From JANLVI01 sp031363915 (lineage in GTDB: Bacteria; Vulcanimicrobiota; Vulcanimicrobiia; Vulcanimicrobiales; Vulcanimicrobiaceae): a stretch of 64,000 nt of DNA. Below, piece by piece: positions 33,468-43,238 of the stretch. The stretch's first letter is position 1, and the number at the start of each line of letters is the position of its first letter. Location: contig JANLVI010000015.1 in the NCBI GenBank assembly GCA_031363915.1, positions 1-64,000 of the forward strand, read 5' to 3'. The notes beneath the pieces are model-generated. The model had not been told where the DNA came from. It searched no databases and saw only the letters and a list, made by a program, of their open reading frames with translations. A program made the position numbers and the translations under genes.

Positions 33468-33962
33468 GTGATCAATTCATTATCGAAAATCGTGGTCGGC
33501 ACCGGCCTTGCGGCGATGCTGGCCTTCAGCGTGCCGCAGAAACCGGCGGAAGCCAGCACGCAGAGCACGATCAACACGGTCTTAGGTGCTGCAGCCGTCA
33601 TCGGCGGAATCATTCTCTATAATAATTATCAGCACAAGAAACAAGCCGCGAACCACGTCGTCGGCTACACTCAAAACGGCGGCACGGTCTATGGCGACGG
33701 ACGTATCGTCACGCGTAGCGGGCAGACCGTGTATCCCAATGCAAATGGCCGGTATCCGTGGGGACAATACGCGTACTACAACCCGAATGCTAGTGGCTAC
33801 AAGTACGGCAATCCCAACAACCGCCCGCGTCACGATCGCGACGCCGACGATCGTTACAAAAACGGCAACAACGGCAACCACTACGGCGAGTCGAAACATC
33901 GCAAAGACAAGGATGACAAACACGGTCACCATGGCGACCACGGGGACGACCGCGGCGACTAA
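33468..33962 (+). CDS. Small secreted protein with His/Asp/Lys-rich tail
   Basis: 164 residues starting at GTG 33468 behind GAGGAG. It has a signal-like N-terminus (IVVGTGLAAMLAF ... PAEAS), a hydrophobic segment (NTVLGAAAVIGGIILYNNY) and then a Gly/Asn/Tyr-rich polar part with an NGGTVYGDGRIVTRSG unit. The last 45 residues are almost only His, Asp, Lys, Asn and Gly, which could bind divalent metals. No family was recognised. It stands alone between the mdc operon and a convergent dehydrogenase, with a 143-base upstream gap that must hold its promoter. Confidence 0.8.
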   Translation: MINSLSKIVVGTGLAAMLAFSVPQKPAEASTQSTINTVLGAAAVIGGIILYNNYQHKKQAANHVVGYTQNGGTVYGDGRIVTRSGQTVYPNANGRYPWGQYAYYNPNASGYKYGNPNNRPRHDRDADDRYKNGNNGNHYGESKHRKDKDDKHGHHGDHGDDRGD

Positions 33963-33970
33963 ACGCTAAC

Positions 33971-35026
33971 TCATCGACCCAAAGCTGCGACGACCGCATC
34001 CGTAACGGAGGCGGTCGTTGCATTTCCACCAAGATCCGGCGTACGCGGGCCGCGCTCGCACACGATTTCGATCGCCGCCATCAGGCGCGCGGCAACTTCC
34101 CGCTCACCGAGATGTTCGAGCATCATTACGGCACTCCAGAGCGAGCCGATGGGGTTTGCGATATCTTTGCCGGTGATATCGAACGCCGACCCGTGGATCG
34201 GTTCGAACATCGAAGGCGCGCGACGCGAGGGATCGATATTCGCCGTTGGCGCGACACCGATGCTGCCTGCAAGCGCTGCGGCAAGATCGCTTAAGATATC
34301 GGCGTGCAGGTTCGTCGCGACGACGACGTCGAGCGAGGCGGGTTTGTTGATCATCCGCACCGTCATCGCATCGACGAGTTCTTTATCGACGTGCACGTCG
34401 GGATATTCGGCTGCGATTTCGCGCGCAATTTCATCCCAGAGCACCATACCGTGTTTTTGCGCGTTGGATTTCGTGACGTAGGTAAGCCGCTTCGAGCGCG
34501 TGCGTGCGAGGTCGAAGGCATATCGCATGATGCGTTCGGTCCCGCCGCGCGTGACGATCGAGACTTCGGTCGCCATTTCGAGCGGCGTGCCGCGATGCAC
34601 GCGACCGCCGTGACCGGAGTATTCGCCCTCGCTATTTTCGCGCACGATGATCCAGTCGAGCGCCCCGGGCGCAAGGTCGCGCAAGGGACTTGCAAGGCCG
34701 CGCAGCACGCGCGTCGGGCGCACGTTGGCGTACTGATCGAGTCCCTGACAGATCGCAAGCCGCAGTCCCCATAGGGTCAGATCGTCCGGCAGATCGGGCG
34801 CGCCGACGGCGCCGAAATAGATCGCATCGAAGCCGCGCAACGTCTCGAGCGCATCGGGCGCGAGCATCACGCCGTGGTCGCGGTAGTACTGCGAGCCCCA
34901 CGGAAACGACGTCACATCGAGGCGAAACGCGGCGCCTTCCAAGGCGCGCAGCACGGTGAGCCCCGCGGCGATGACTTCGCTCCCGATGCCATCGCCGGGG
35001 ATTGCCGCTACACGATACGTCTTCAC
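33971..35026 (-). CDS. Isopropylmalate/isocitrate-type dehydrogenase, tartrate/D-malate (TtuC-like)
   Basis: 351 residues of the beta-decarboxylating dehydrogenase family: IPGDGIGSEV, WGSQYYRDHGVM, FDAIYFGAVGAPDLPD, QYANVRPTR, VRENSEGEYSGHGGR, the TKSNAQKHGMVLWDE Lys, and the metal-binding DAMTVRM. The PDLPDD and SQYYRDHG features and length are those of the TtuC/DmlA group, which oxidises tartrate or D-malate, rather than LeuB. The HAD gene's start-proximal end lies 9 bases upstream, so the two are probably one transcript. The converging stop is 8 bases from the small secreted protein. Confidence 0.9.
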   Translation of the reverse strand: MKTYRVAAIPGDGIGSEVIAAGLTVLRALEGAAFRLDVTSFPWGSQYYRDHGVMLAPDALETLRGFDAIYFGAVGAPDLPDDLTLWGLRLAICQGLDQYANVRPTRVLRGLASPLRDLAPGALDWIIVRENSEGEYSGHGGRVHRGTPLEMATEVSIVTRGGTERIMRYAFDLARTRSKRLTYVTKSNAQKHGMVLWDEIAREIAAEYPDVHVDKELVDAMTVRMINKPASLDVVVATNLHADILSDLAAALAGSIGVAPTANIDPSRRAPSMFEPIHGSAFDITGKDIANPIGSLWSAVMMLEHLGEREVAARLMAAIEIVCERGPRTPDLGGNATTASVTDAVVAALGR

Positions 35027-35035
35027 GCGAGTTCC

Positions 35036-35743
35036 TTAGCAGCCGAGCCGGTCGGCGAGTTCGTCGAGGTCGGCGAGCGGAAAATCGATCCCCCCATCGG
35101 CGGCGAGATCCGTCGTCTGATGCGGTCCGTATTCTGCGGGTCGCGGGATAAACGCGGTCTTCAACCCAACCGCCGCAGCGGCATGCAGATCCCCGTTGTG
35201 GGCGGCGACCATCAACACCTCATCCGGCGCGCAACCGAGCAGCGCTGCGGCGCCGAGATACGTCTGCGGATCGGGTTTGTAATGCCGGAAGAGTTCGGCT
35301 GAGAGAACCGTGTCGAAGTCGAGGTTGCCGTAGCGCGCAAGATCGACCAGCAACGAGACGTTGCCGTTCGAGAGCGGTGCGAGCACGAAGCTGCGGCGCA
35401 TCCGTCGCAGTGCCGCGGGAACCTCGGGCCACGGCTGCAGCCGATGCCAGGCCAGCGCGCAGTGCGCGCGCTCGCGTTCGCCCAAGACGTGCAGTCCGTA
35501 GCGAGCGGCCAGTTCGTCAAACGATGCGCGCTGCAACGCATCGAGATTCGTCCACGGCAGCGCGCCGGAGCGAACGCGTTCCATCGAGGGCACGTACGCG
35601 ACGCGCCAATCGTCGACGAGTCCGTCCCAATCGACGTGCGCGAGCCCTCGTTCGGCACCGAACGCGCGCAACTCGGAGATAATGCTCGTGCGCCAATCGA
35701 CGAGCGTACCGAAAACATCGAAAATGAGTGCGCGGATCGCCAT
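35036..35743 (-). CDS. Haloacid dehalogenase type II (HAD)
   Basis: 235 residues with the type II dehalogenase pattern: nucleophile Asp9 in LIFDVFGTLVDWR, the PLSNGNVSLL Ser-Asn segment, HYKPDPQTY Lys and the AAHNGDLHAA end motif (AAHxxDL is typical of L-2-haloacid dehalogenases). It hydrolyses 2-haloacids or, in some relatives, phosphoesters. It heads a leftward pair with the TtuC-like gene and is 50 bases from the divergent thiolase. Confidence 0.9.
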   Translation of the reverse strand: MAIRALIFDVFGTLVDWRTSIISELRAFGAERGLAHVDWDGLVDDWRVAYVPSMERVRSGALPWTNLDALQRASFDELAARYGLHVLGERERAHCALAWHRLQPWPEVPAALRRMRRSFVLAPLSNGNVSLLVDLARYGNLDFDTVLSAELFRHYKPDPQTYLGAAALLGCAPDEVLMVAAHNGDLHAAAAVGLKTAFIPRPAEYGPHQTTDLAADGGIDFPLADLDELADRLGC

Positions 35744-35793
35744 AGTGGTACTCTATCACGGGTTGTCGCGCGCGTACGCCGAAGCGCGCTTTT

Positions 35794-36990
35794 ATGATGA
35801 ACGTAACCGACTCCGTCGTCGTCGTCGCGGGCATGCGCACGCCGATCGGTCGCTTCGGCGGCGCCTACGCCGCAACTCCCGCGCACGAACTCGGTGCCGC
35901 GGCGATCGTCGCCGCTCTCGAACGGGCGCACGTGCGCCCGGACGAAGTCGACGAAGTGGTCATGGGTCAAGTCGGTCAAGTCGGGCCGGATGCGTACAAC
36001 GCGCGCCGCTGCGCGCTTACGGCGGGCTTGCCCGTCACCGTCACCGCGCAAACGGTGAACCGCCTCTGTTCGTCCGGCCTGCAGGCGATCTGGACGGGCG
36101 TCAACAGCATCCTTGCGGGTGATGCGGCGATCGTCGTTGCGGGCGGCGATGAAAATATGACGATGCAGCCGTTTCTCGAATACGGGACGCGCGGCGGCAG
36201 CGGCACGTCCCTTGGTAACCGCACGCTCATCGATGGAACGCTCTCGCTGCTCGAAGATCCCTTCGGTCGCTATCAAATGGGTATTACGGCGGAGAACGTC
36301 GTTGCGAAATTCGATGTCTCACGCGCCGATCAAGATGCCTGGGCGCTCGAGAGCCAGCAGCGCGCGGCCGCCGCAATCGTGGCCGGACGTTTCGACGATC
36401 AGATCGTCCCGATCACCGTGAAGCGCGGAAAAGAGACGGTGACGATCGACAAAGACGAACATCCGCGTCCGCAGACCACGCTCGAAGCGCTCGCCAAACT
36501 CAAACCCGCTTTTAAAAGCGACGGTAGCGTGACCGCCGGCAATGCCGCCGGCATCAACGACGCCGCTGCGGCCGTCGTGCTCATGCGCGAGAGTCAAGCG
36601 CGCGAACGCGGTTTTACCGGACCCATGTTGCGCTTCATCGGCGCGGCGGTCGCCGCACTCGAACCGGAGATCATGGGCGTCGGGCCGACACCCGCGGTGA
36701 AGAAGCTGCTCGCAAAAACGGGGCACACGATCGATCAGATCGACATCGTCGAACTGAACGAAGCTTTCGCCGCGCAAGTCGTGCCCGTCATGCGCGCGAC
36801 CGGAATGGATCCGAAAAAAGTGAACCCGAACGGCGGCGCGATTGCGCTCGGGCATCCGATCGGCGCGACCGGCGCGATCCTCGTCGTGAAACTTCTGAGC
36901 GAACTACATCGCAGCGGCGGACGCTTTGGGATCGTCACGATGTGCATCGGCGGCGGTCAAGGCATGGCTGCTCTCTTCGAGCGCGTGTAA
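35794..36990 (+). CDS. Acetyl-CoA C-acetyltransferase (thiolase)
   Basis: 398 residues. Thiolase marks: RTPIGRFGGAYA, nucleophile Cys92 in NRLCSSGLQAI, NPNGGAIALGHPIGATGA with the His, and CIGGGQGMA with the second Cys. Condenses two acetyl-CoA or splits acetoacetyl-CoA. Two adjacent ATG codons (35794, 35797) are possible starts. An SDR of FabG/PhaB type begins 4 bases after its stop, which suggests a short 3-ketoacyl-CoA/3-hydroxyacyl-CoA pathway. Confidence 0.94.
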   Translation: MMNVTDSVVVVAGMRTPIGRFGGAYAATPAHELGAAAIVAALERAHVRPDEVDEVVMGQVGQVGPDAYNARRCALTAGLPVTVTAQTVNRLCSSGLQAIWTGVNSILAGDAAIVVAGGDENMTMQPFLEYGTRGGSGTSLGNRTLIDGTLSLLEDPFGRYQMGITAENVVAKFDVSRADQDAWALESQQRAAAAIVAGRFDDQIVPITVKRGKETVTIDKDEHPRPQTTLEALAKLKPAFKSDGSVTAGNAAGINDAAAAVVLMRESQARERGFTGPMLRFIGAAVAALEPEIMGVGPTPAVKKLLAKTGHTIDQIDIVELNEAFAAQVVPVMRATGMDPKKVNPNGGAIALGHPIGATGAILVVKLLSELHRSGGRFGIVTMCIGGGQGMAALFERV

Positions 36991-36993
36991 GAC

Positions 36994-37761
36994 GTGCCCG
37001 TAACGGATCTATCCGGCAAGTCGGCGCTCGTCACCGGAGCGACCGGAGGGCTTGGCGAGCACCTCGCGCACGTGCTGGCGCGGGCGGGTGCCACCGTGTT
37101 CGTCTCCGGTCGACGTGTGGAACGGCTGCACGCCGTCGTCGACGCGATCGTCACAGCGGGCGGTGCTGCCGTGCCGCTCACGCTCGATGTCACCGATGCC
37201 GTGAGCGTCGCGCGCGCGTTTGCAAAGGCCGACACGGAAGCCGACGGTATCGACATCCTCATCAACAACGCAGGCGTCTCACACGGAACGCACAGCGTCG
37301 TCGACCTCACCGAAGTCGAGTGGGACACGACGATCGATACCAACCTCAAAGGACCTTGGCTCGTCGCCCGCGCCTTCGCCCACCGGCGTATCGCACGCGC
37401 CGAGCCCGGCACGATCGTCAACATCGCCTCGATTCTGGGCAAACGTGTCACGGGCGGCGTTGCCGCGTACGCGGCATCGAAAGCCGGCCTGATCCAACTC
37501 ACAAAATCACTTGCGCTCGAACTCGCCCGCTATCGCATTCGCGTCAACGCGATCGCGCCCGGCTATTTTGAAACGGATATCAACGCGGATTTTTTCGAGA
37601 CCGACGCGGGCAAAGCGATGATCAAGCGCATCCCGCAACGCCGCGTCGGCCGCCTCGAAGATCTCGACGGACCGACGCTCCTACTCGCCTCGGACGCCTC
37701 AGCCTACATGACGGGTAGCGTCATCGACGTCGACGGCGGTCATTTGGTTAGCAGCCTGTAA
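36994..37761 (+). CDS. SDR family oxidoreductase (FabG/PhaB-like)
   Basis: 255 residues from GTG 36994: TGATGGLGEH cofactor motif, LINNAGVSHG, catalytic Ser in NIASILG, YAASKAGL with Tyr and Lys, and the DVDGGHLVSS end. Acts with NAD(P)H on a ketone or hydroxy-acyl substrate; the immediate coupling to the thiolase suggests acetoacetyl-CoA reduction, which is inference. Confidence 0.88.
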   Translation: MPVTDLSGKSALVTGATGGLGEHLAHVLARAGATVFVSGRRVERLHAVVDAIVTAGGAAVPLTLDVTDAVSVARAFAKADTEADGIDILINNAGVSHGTHSVVDLTEVEWDTTIDTNLKGPWLVARAFAHRRIARAEPGTIVNIASILGKRVTGGVAAYAASKAGLIQLTKSLALELARYRIRVNAIAPGYFETDINADFFETDAGKAMIKRIPQRRVGRLEDLDGPTLLLASDASAYMTGSVIDVDGGHLVSSL

Positions 37762-37780
37762 AGAGCCGTGGCGCTCGAGA

Positions 37781-39901
37781 CTACAGCGTCGGTGTGAAGT
37801 CCAGGTTCTTCACGAGAAACGCGTAGGTGTCAGCCAGCTCGTCGATGATCTTATCGGTGGGTTTGCCGCCGCCGTGACCGGCTTTGGTTTCGATGCTGAT
37901 CAAAATCGGCGAATCACCGGTTTGGTCTGCTTGCATCTTCGCTGCGAACTTGAAGCTGTGCGCGGGGAAGACGCGATCGTCGTGGTCGGCGGTGGTGATC
38001 AGCGTCGGCGGATATTTTACGCCCGGCTTGATGTTCGCGTACGGCGAGTAGGCGTAGAGTGTTTTGAACTGTTGCTCGTCTGCATCGGCCGAACCGTACT
38101 CGGGAATCCACGCTGCGCCGACGGTGAATTTTTGGAAACGCAGCATGTCCATCACGCCGACGCCCGGGAGTGCTGCGCCCCAGAGTTCGGGATGCTGCGT
38201 GATCGCCGCGCCCACGAGCAGGCCGCCGTTGCTCGCGCCTTCGGCGGCAAGTTTCGGAGTCGACGTCCATTTATTGTCGATGAGGTAGTGCGCCGCTGCG
38301 TAGTAGTCATCGAAGACGTTTTGCTTTTTGTCGAGCATGCCGGCTTCGTGCCAGGCTTCACCGTATTCGGCGCCGCCGCGCAGCGAGGCAACCGCGTACA
38401 CGCCTCCCATTTGCATCCAGAGCGCTGCGCTCGTCGAGAACGAGGGCAGAATCGAAATGTCGAAACCGCCGTACGCATAGAGGATCGTCGGCGCCGTGCC
38501 GTCGAGTGCGATGCCTTTCTTGTGCGAGATGAAGAGTGGGACTTTCGTGCCGTCTTTGCTCGTTGCGAAGACCTCATCGGTCGTGTACTGCGTCGCATCG
38601 AACGCGATTTTTGGCGCGATGAAGACCGTGCTCGTCCCGGTCTTTACGTCGTACTGGTAGATCGTCGTGGGCGTCGAGTAGCTCGAATAGACGTAGTACG
38701 CAAGCTTGTCCTCGCGGCGCGCGCTCGGCGGCCCCATCGAGCCGACGCCGGGTGTTGCGAGGTCGCCGATTTTTTTGCCGTCGAGCGCGTGGATCTCGAC
38801 GCTCGAATGCGCGTCTTTGAGGTACGAGACATAGAACGCATTGCCGATGAGCGAGACGCTCTCGAGGGGCTCTGCGCGCTGCGGTAAGAGATCGTGCAGC
38901 GCGTGCTTGGGATCGCCCAGATCGACGTATGCAAGGCGTGCGCGCGGCGCGTCCTGCGTTGTCTGCACGTAGAAGCGCGGTCCGTCGTGGTCGACGATAC
39001 CGTAGGTTGCGACTTCGTTTTTAAAAAGCGGTTCGAACGTGCTATTGGGTTCGGTCAGGTCGCGATAGACGACGCCGTTCTTCTCGCCTTTGCTCTCGTT
39101 GAGGATGAGATAGTGTTGATCGCGCGTCACGCCCGCATCGACGAACCAATCGGGATGATCGGGGCGCGCGTACACGAGCTTGTCGGCCGCCTGTGCCGTG
39201 CCGATTTTGTGGAAGAAGACCTGCTGGTTGGAGAGCGCGCCTGCGAGCAGCTTGCCGTCTTTGGGCGCGGCGAAGCGCGAGTAGTAGAAGCCGGTATCGC
39301 CGTGCCACGATGCGCCGCTGAATTTGCTCCACTCGATCGTATCGGGCAAGTCTTTGCCGCTCGCGGTGTCGCGGACGTGCCACGTCTCCCAATCGGAGCC
39401 CGCGTTCTGCGTTGCGTACGCGAAGCGCGTGCCATCTTCGGTGAACGCCGAGGGTCCAAGGGCGACGGTGCCGTCTTTGGAGAGCGTGTTCGGATCGAGG
39501 AACACGTGTCCGCGGTCGCGCGGCGAATCGCTCACATAGAGGACGTACTGATTCTGCAGCCCCGAATTGTAGTAGCTGTACCAGCGCTTGCCTTCACGAA
39601 ACGGGACGCCGACTTTTTCGAAGTTGTAAAGCGTGCGAAATTTCTCTTTGATCGCTGCGCGCGCGGGGATGGCATCGAAATACGCACGCGAGACGGCGTT
39701 CTCGGATTTGACCCAGTCCGTGACTTGCGGCGCGTCGATCGACTCCATCCAGCGATACGGATCGGGGACGCTCGTGCCAAAGTGATTCTCGACGAGCGTC
39801 CCCGGAGGCGCCGGTGGATAGGCGAGGCTCGCCGCACCGGCGGGAGATGCAAGCAGACCGGCCAGGGCGAGCAGCGCAGCGGTACGGCGAAGTTGTGTCA
39901 T
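37781..39901 (-). CDS. Prolyl oligopeptidase (family S9A), secreted
   Basis: 706 residues: signal peptide of about 23 residues (LALAGLLASPAGAAS), then YPPAPPGT and DPYRWMES, a seven-blade beta-propeller region, and an alpha/beta hydrolase domain with nucleophile Ser557 in GASNGG, the DHDDRVFP Asp and AGHGGGKP His. It cleaves short peptides after proline. The ATG at 39901 is chosen because it gives a clean signal peptide; 39949 would add 16 residues. It diverges from the ABC importer operon, consistent with peptide use in the periplasm. Confidence 0.94.
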   Translation of the reverse strand: MTQLRRTAALLALAGLLASPAGAASLAYPPAPPGTLVENHFGTSVPDPYRWMESIDAPQVTDWVKSENAVSRAYFDAIPARAAIKEKFRTLYNFEKVGVPFREGKRWYSYYNSGLQNQYVLYVSDSPRDRGHVFLDPNTLSKDGTVALGPSAFTEDGTRFAYATQNAGSDWETWHVRDTASGKDLPDTIEWSKFSGASWHGDTGFYYSRFAAPKDGKLLAGALSNQQVFFHKIGTAQAADKLVYARPDHPDWFVDAGVTRDQHYLILNESKGEKNGVVYRDLTEPNSTFEPLFKNEVATYGIVDHDGPRFYVQTTQDAPRARLAYVDLGDPKHALHDLLPQRAEPLESVSLIGNAFYVSYLKDAHSSVEIHALDGKKIGDLATPGVGSMGPPSARREDKLAYYVYSSYSTPTTIYQYDVKTGTSTVFIAPKIAFDATQYTTDEVFATSKDGTKVPLFISHKKGIALDGTAPTILYAYGGFDISILPSFSTSAALWMQMGGVYAVASLRGGAEYGEAWHEAGMLDKKQNVFDDYYAAAHYLIDNKWTSTPKLAAEGASNGGLLVGAAITQHPELWGAALPGVGVMDMLRFQKFTVGAAWIPEYGSADADEQQFKTLYAYSPYANIKPGVKYPPTLITTADHDDRVFPAHSFKFAAKMQADQTGDSPILISIETKAGHGGGKPTDKIIDELADTYAFLVKNLDFTPTL

Positions 39902-40091
39902 GTCGTGGGATGCGACGCGAGTGCTCACGGAGTCCTCGCACGATTTCACGGATGGTAATCTTCGTGCAACCTTTCGCCACGCGGAAAGCAGAACGCATGG
40001 TCCGCGAAGTGCTTGTTATAAATGAGAGTTCCCCGCATCGCTTCGCAAGGTGAAAATTTCTTGCCACGCTTTCTGCGGAGAGGAGAGACCA

Positions 40092-41357
40092 TTGAATCAA
40101 AAATCAGTCTCCCGTTCGGCCATTATTAAAGGAGCCGGTTTAACCGCGGCTTCGGCCGCGATCGGCATCCCGGCATTCATTCCGCAAATGGGTTCTGCTG
40201 CCGACACGATCAAGATCGGCCTGCTCGAACCCGCTACCGGCACCTACGCCGTGCAAGGCGAGCTCGAAACCCGCGGTTACAAGATGGCAGCGGAGGCGTG
40301 GAACAAGCGCGGCGGCATCATGGGCCGCCAAATCGAGCTGATCTCCGAGGACGAGCAATCCGACCCCGGCATCGGCGTTCAGAAAGCGCGCAAACTCGTC
40401 AATCAGGATAAGTGCGTCGCGCTCGGCGGCACGATCAGTTCGGGCGTCTCGATCTCGGTCAGCGCCGCTGCCGCATCGCTCGGCGTCATCTTCATGGACT
40501 CGGGCGGTCACAGCGACGATGTAACCGGCAGCAAGTGCAGCTGGAACACGTTCCGCACTTGCCACAGCACGTGGATGGAAACGCATGCGACGGGCTCGAC
40601 GCTGGCGAAGAAATTCGGCAAGAAGTGGTATTTGATCACGCCGGACTACGCCTACGGTCATGCGCTCGAAGCCGGCTACAAAGACGTCCTGCAAAAGCTC
40701 GGCGGTACGATCGTCGGCAACGATCTGACACCGCTAGGTACGACCGATTTTAGCTCGTATCTCACCAAGGTTGAGGCTGCGAAACCCGACGTGCTCATCG
40801 TGCTCGTGCAGGGAAACGATGCGATCAACTGCCTCAAGCAGATCAATCAGTACGGGCTCAACAAGAAAGTCGCGATCGGCGGTCCGCAGCTCGAACTCGA
40901 GAACATCTGGTCGCTGCCGCCCGAAGCGCGCGTCGGCTTCTGGGGCGTCGAGTACTACTACGATAGCGATCTCGTGCTCGGCAAGAGCAAGGCCGCGCGT
41001 CAGTTCGTCGCTGACTACATGAAGATGCACAAACAGCCGCCGACGGCGCGTCCGGTTTTCGGGTACATCTCGGGCGACCGTTTGTTCAACGCGATGGCGG
41101 AAGCCAAATCCACCGACGCGGTCAAAGTCGCAAAGGCCATGGAAGGCGTGAAGTTCGAGACGATCGTCGAGGGCACGATGTACTACCGCAAAGAGGACCA
41201 TCAATTGATGTGGCCGATGTGGACGGCGGAAGTCCGTGCGAACGGCACCTCCAAAGACAAACTCGACATCTTCAACGTCATCGGTCGCGAAGAAGCCGAA
41301 GCCATCGAACAGTCGATCGCCGAAAAAGCGAAAGTCTGCACGATCAAGTACCCGTAA
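40092..41357 (+). CDS. Branched-chain-amino-acid-type ABC substrate-binding protein
   Basis: 421 residues starting at TTG 40092 behind GGAGAGGAGAG. The N-terminal signal (SRSAIIKGAGLTAASAA) resembles a Tat-like leader with one Arg replaced. The mature part is a Peripla_BP_6 (LivJ/LivK) fold: TIKIGLLEPATG, AAEAWNKRGGIMGR, GGTISSGVSISVS and the DYAYGHALEAGYK, LGTTDFSSYL stretch. It heads a five-gene importer with livHMGF in the same orientation. The ligand may be a branched-chain amino acid, an amide or another small polar compound. Confidence 0.93.
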   Translation: MNQKSVSRSAIIKGAGLTAASAAIGIPAFIPQMGSAADTIKIGLLEPATGTYAVQGELETRGYKMAAEAWNKRGGIMGRQIELISEDEQSDPGIGVQKARKLVNQDKCVALGGTISSGVSISVSAAAASLGVIFMDSGGHSDDVTGSKCSWNTFRTCHSTWMETHATGSTLAKKFGKKWYLITPDYAYGHALEAGYKDVLQKLGGTIVGNDLTPLGTTDFSSYLTKVEAAKPDVLIVLVQGNDAINCLKQINQYGLNKKVAIGGPQLELENIWSLPPEARVGFWGVEYYYDSDLVLGKSKAARQFVADYMKMHKQPPTARPVFGYISGDRLFNAMAEAKSTDAVKVAKAMEGVKFETIVEGTMYYRKEDHQLMWPMWTAEVRANGTSKDKLDIFNVIGREEAEAIEQSIAEKAKVCTIKYP

Positions 41358-41373
41358 GACACGAGGCAAGCGT

Positions 41374-42243
41374 TTGGAACAAATCGCACCGCAGCTCTTC
41401 AACGGCCTGATCCTCGGCGCGTTCTACGCGATCGTTGCGATCGGACTCTCGTTGATCATGAATCTCACTGGAACGATCAACATGGCCCACGGTGCGTTCC
41501 TCACGCTCGCCGGGTATCTCGCCTTCACCCTCGTCTCGCACGGCACGTCGTTTTGGGTGGCGCTCGTTTTGGCGCCGCTCATGACCGTCGTCGTCGGCAT
41601 TCTCGTAGAGCGGACGATGATTCGTCCGCTCTACGGGCGCTTGCCGATTTACGGGCTTTTGCTCACCTTCGGTCTCTCGCTCATCGCAGAGGAAGCCTTT
41701 CATTTAACCTGGGGCGCAAACGGCGTCCCGTTTCAACCGCCGGCCATCTTGTCGGGGACGGTGCCCTTGGGCTTCATGCAGTTCCCCGCGTACCGTCTCT
41801 TCATCGCCTTGATTTTGATCGTCGCGATCTCGGGGCTCGTGTTCTTCCTGCGCCGGACCAAATTCGGACTGCAACTGCGCGCCGCCGTGCAAGATAGCGA
41901 AATGATCGCTGCGCTCGGGACGAACACACAGATCCTCTACATGGTGAATTTCGGGCTCGGTATTTTTCTTGCCGGCATCGCAGGCGTGCTCGCCGCGGGG
42001 ATGCTCGGTCTCAATCCAACGAGCGGCAACGCGCTCTTGATGCCGGCCTTCGTGACCGTCATCATCGGCGGCATGGGGAGTCTCGTCGGCTCGATCGTCG
42101 GGGGTCTTTTGATCGGCGTCGTCTTCTCGATGGTCACGCTCTACTTTCCGGCCGCAAACGAAGTCTCGATGTATCTTCTAATGGCGCTCGTACTCCTCGT
42201 ACGGCCGCGCGGACTTTTCGGTGAAGAGGGGCTCTTCGGATGA
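41374..42243 (+). CDS. livH: Branched-chain amino acid ABC permease LivH
   Basis: 289 residues from TTG 41374, the usual LivH length. It begins QLFNGLILGAFYAIVAIGL, followed by GTINMAHG, and ends with the GGMGSLVGSIVGGLLIG permease motif. About eight transmembrane helices. The livM ATG lies in its stop (ATGA at 42240-42243). It forms the inner-membrane channel with LivM. Confidence 0.94.
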   Translation: MEQIAPQLFNGLILGAFYAIVAIGLSLIMNLTGTINMAHGAFLTLAGYLAFTLVSHGTSFWVALVLAPLMTVVVGILVERTMIRPLYGRLPIYGLLLTFGLSLIAEEAFHLTWGANGVPFQPPAILSGTVPLGFMQFPAYRLFIALILIVAISGLVFFLRRTKFGLQLRAAVQDSEMIAALGTNTQILYMVNFGLGIFLAGIAGVLAAGMLGLNPTSGNALLMPAFVTVIIGGMGSLVGSIVGGLLIGVVFSMVTLYFPAANEVSMYLLMALVLLVRPRGLFGEEGLFG

Positions 42244-43238
42244 TCGCAAGCAATCGCGGCATCGTCGTTTCGTGCCTACTGCTCGTGCTCTTCGCATTCT
42301 TTCCACTCGTCTCATCAAAACTCGGGCTCGATATCTCAACGGTCACCAACGTTTTTCTCTTCGGCATCGCGGCGATGAGCGTAAATTTGCTCGTCGGATA
42401 CACGGGGATCAACGCCTTCGGTAACGCGGCGTTCTTCGGTCTTGGCGGTTACGGCGCGTTGCTTGCGATCAAGTACATCCATGCGGATTTTGTGACGGCG
42501 CTCGTGGTCGGGATCCTCTCGGGCCTCGCCGGCGGTTTGATCCTCGGCCCGTTTCTCTTACGTCGTCGCGGGATCTACTTCTCGCTGCTCGCGATCGCGT
42601 TCGGTCAGGTCTTCTACTTCATCGCCTATCGGTTTACCGACGTGACCGGCGGTGAGGACGGTATGACCGTGCAACGTCCGCTCGTTGGCCTTATCAACTA
42701 CAAGATCGACGATCACGCGTTCTACTACCTGAGTTTAGTTGCGTTCGCCGTCGCGCTGCTTGCGTTTTGGATCGTGGTACGCTCGCCGTTCGGCAAGACG
42801 CTGCAGGCGATCCGACAGAACGAACTGCGCGTGCGCTATCTTGGGCTCAACACGGACCGCTTCATCTTCGTCGCGCTCATCGTCTCAGCAACGCTCGCGG
42901 GCCTAGGCGGAACGCTCTTTGGGCTCTCGAACAGCAACGTGTATCCATTGATGCTCGATTGGCATCAGTCCGGCGACTTCGTACTTATGTCGGTGCTCGG
43001 CGGAGCGGGAACGATCTGGGGACCGCTGGTTGGTTCGACGATCTTCATCATCGGTAAAGACGTGATTTCATCGATCACGCCGCTCTGGCAGATCTTTATC
43101 GGCGGACTGTTCGTCGCGTGCGTGCTCGGGTTTCCCAAGGGCATCCTCGGATCGATCTTCGCCGCACTCGAAGCGCGACGTGCGGTGCCGCCCGCTCCGT
43201 CGTCTGCACCCGCCGTCGTGGTGGAACCGCATGGCTAA
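42240..43238 (+). CDS. livM: Branched-chain amino acid ABC permease LivM
   Basis: 332 residues: NLLVGYTGINAFGNAAFFGLG, RRRGIYFSLLAIAFGQ, RSPFGKTLQAIRQNELR (the ATPase coupling loop) and GAGTIWGPLVG. Second permease of the liv importer. Its C-terminus ends in a short Pro/Ala tail; the stop overlaps the livG start by 8 bases. Confidence 0.94.
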   Translation: MIASNRGIVVSCLLLVLFAFFPLVSSKLGLDISTVTNVFLFGIAAMSVNLLVGYTGINAFGNAAFFGLGGYGALLAIKYIHADFVTALVVGILSGLAGGLILGPFLLRRRGIYFSLLAIAFGQVFYFIAYRFTDVTGGEDGMTVQRPLVGLINYKIDDHAFYYLSLVAFAVALLAFWIVVRSPFGKTLQAIRQNELRVRYLGLNTDRFIFVALIVSATLAGLGGTLFGLSNSNVYPLMLDWHQSGDFVLMSVLGGAGTIWGPLVGSTIFIIGKDVISSITPLWQIFIGGLFVACVLGFPKGILGSIFAALEARRAVPPAPSSAPAVVVEPHG

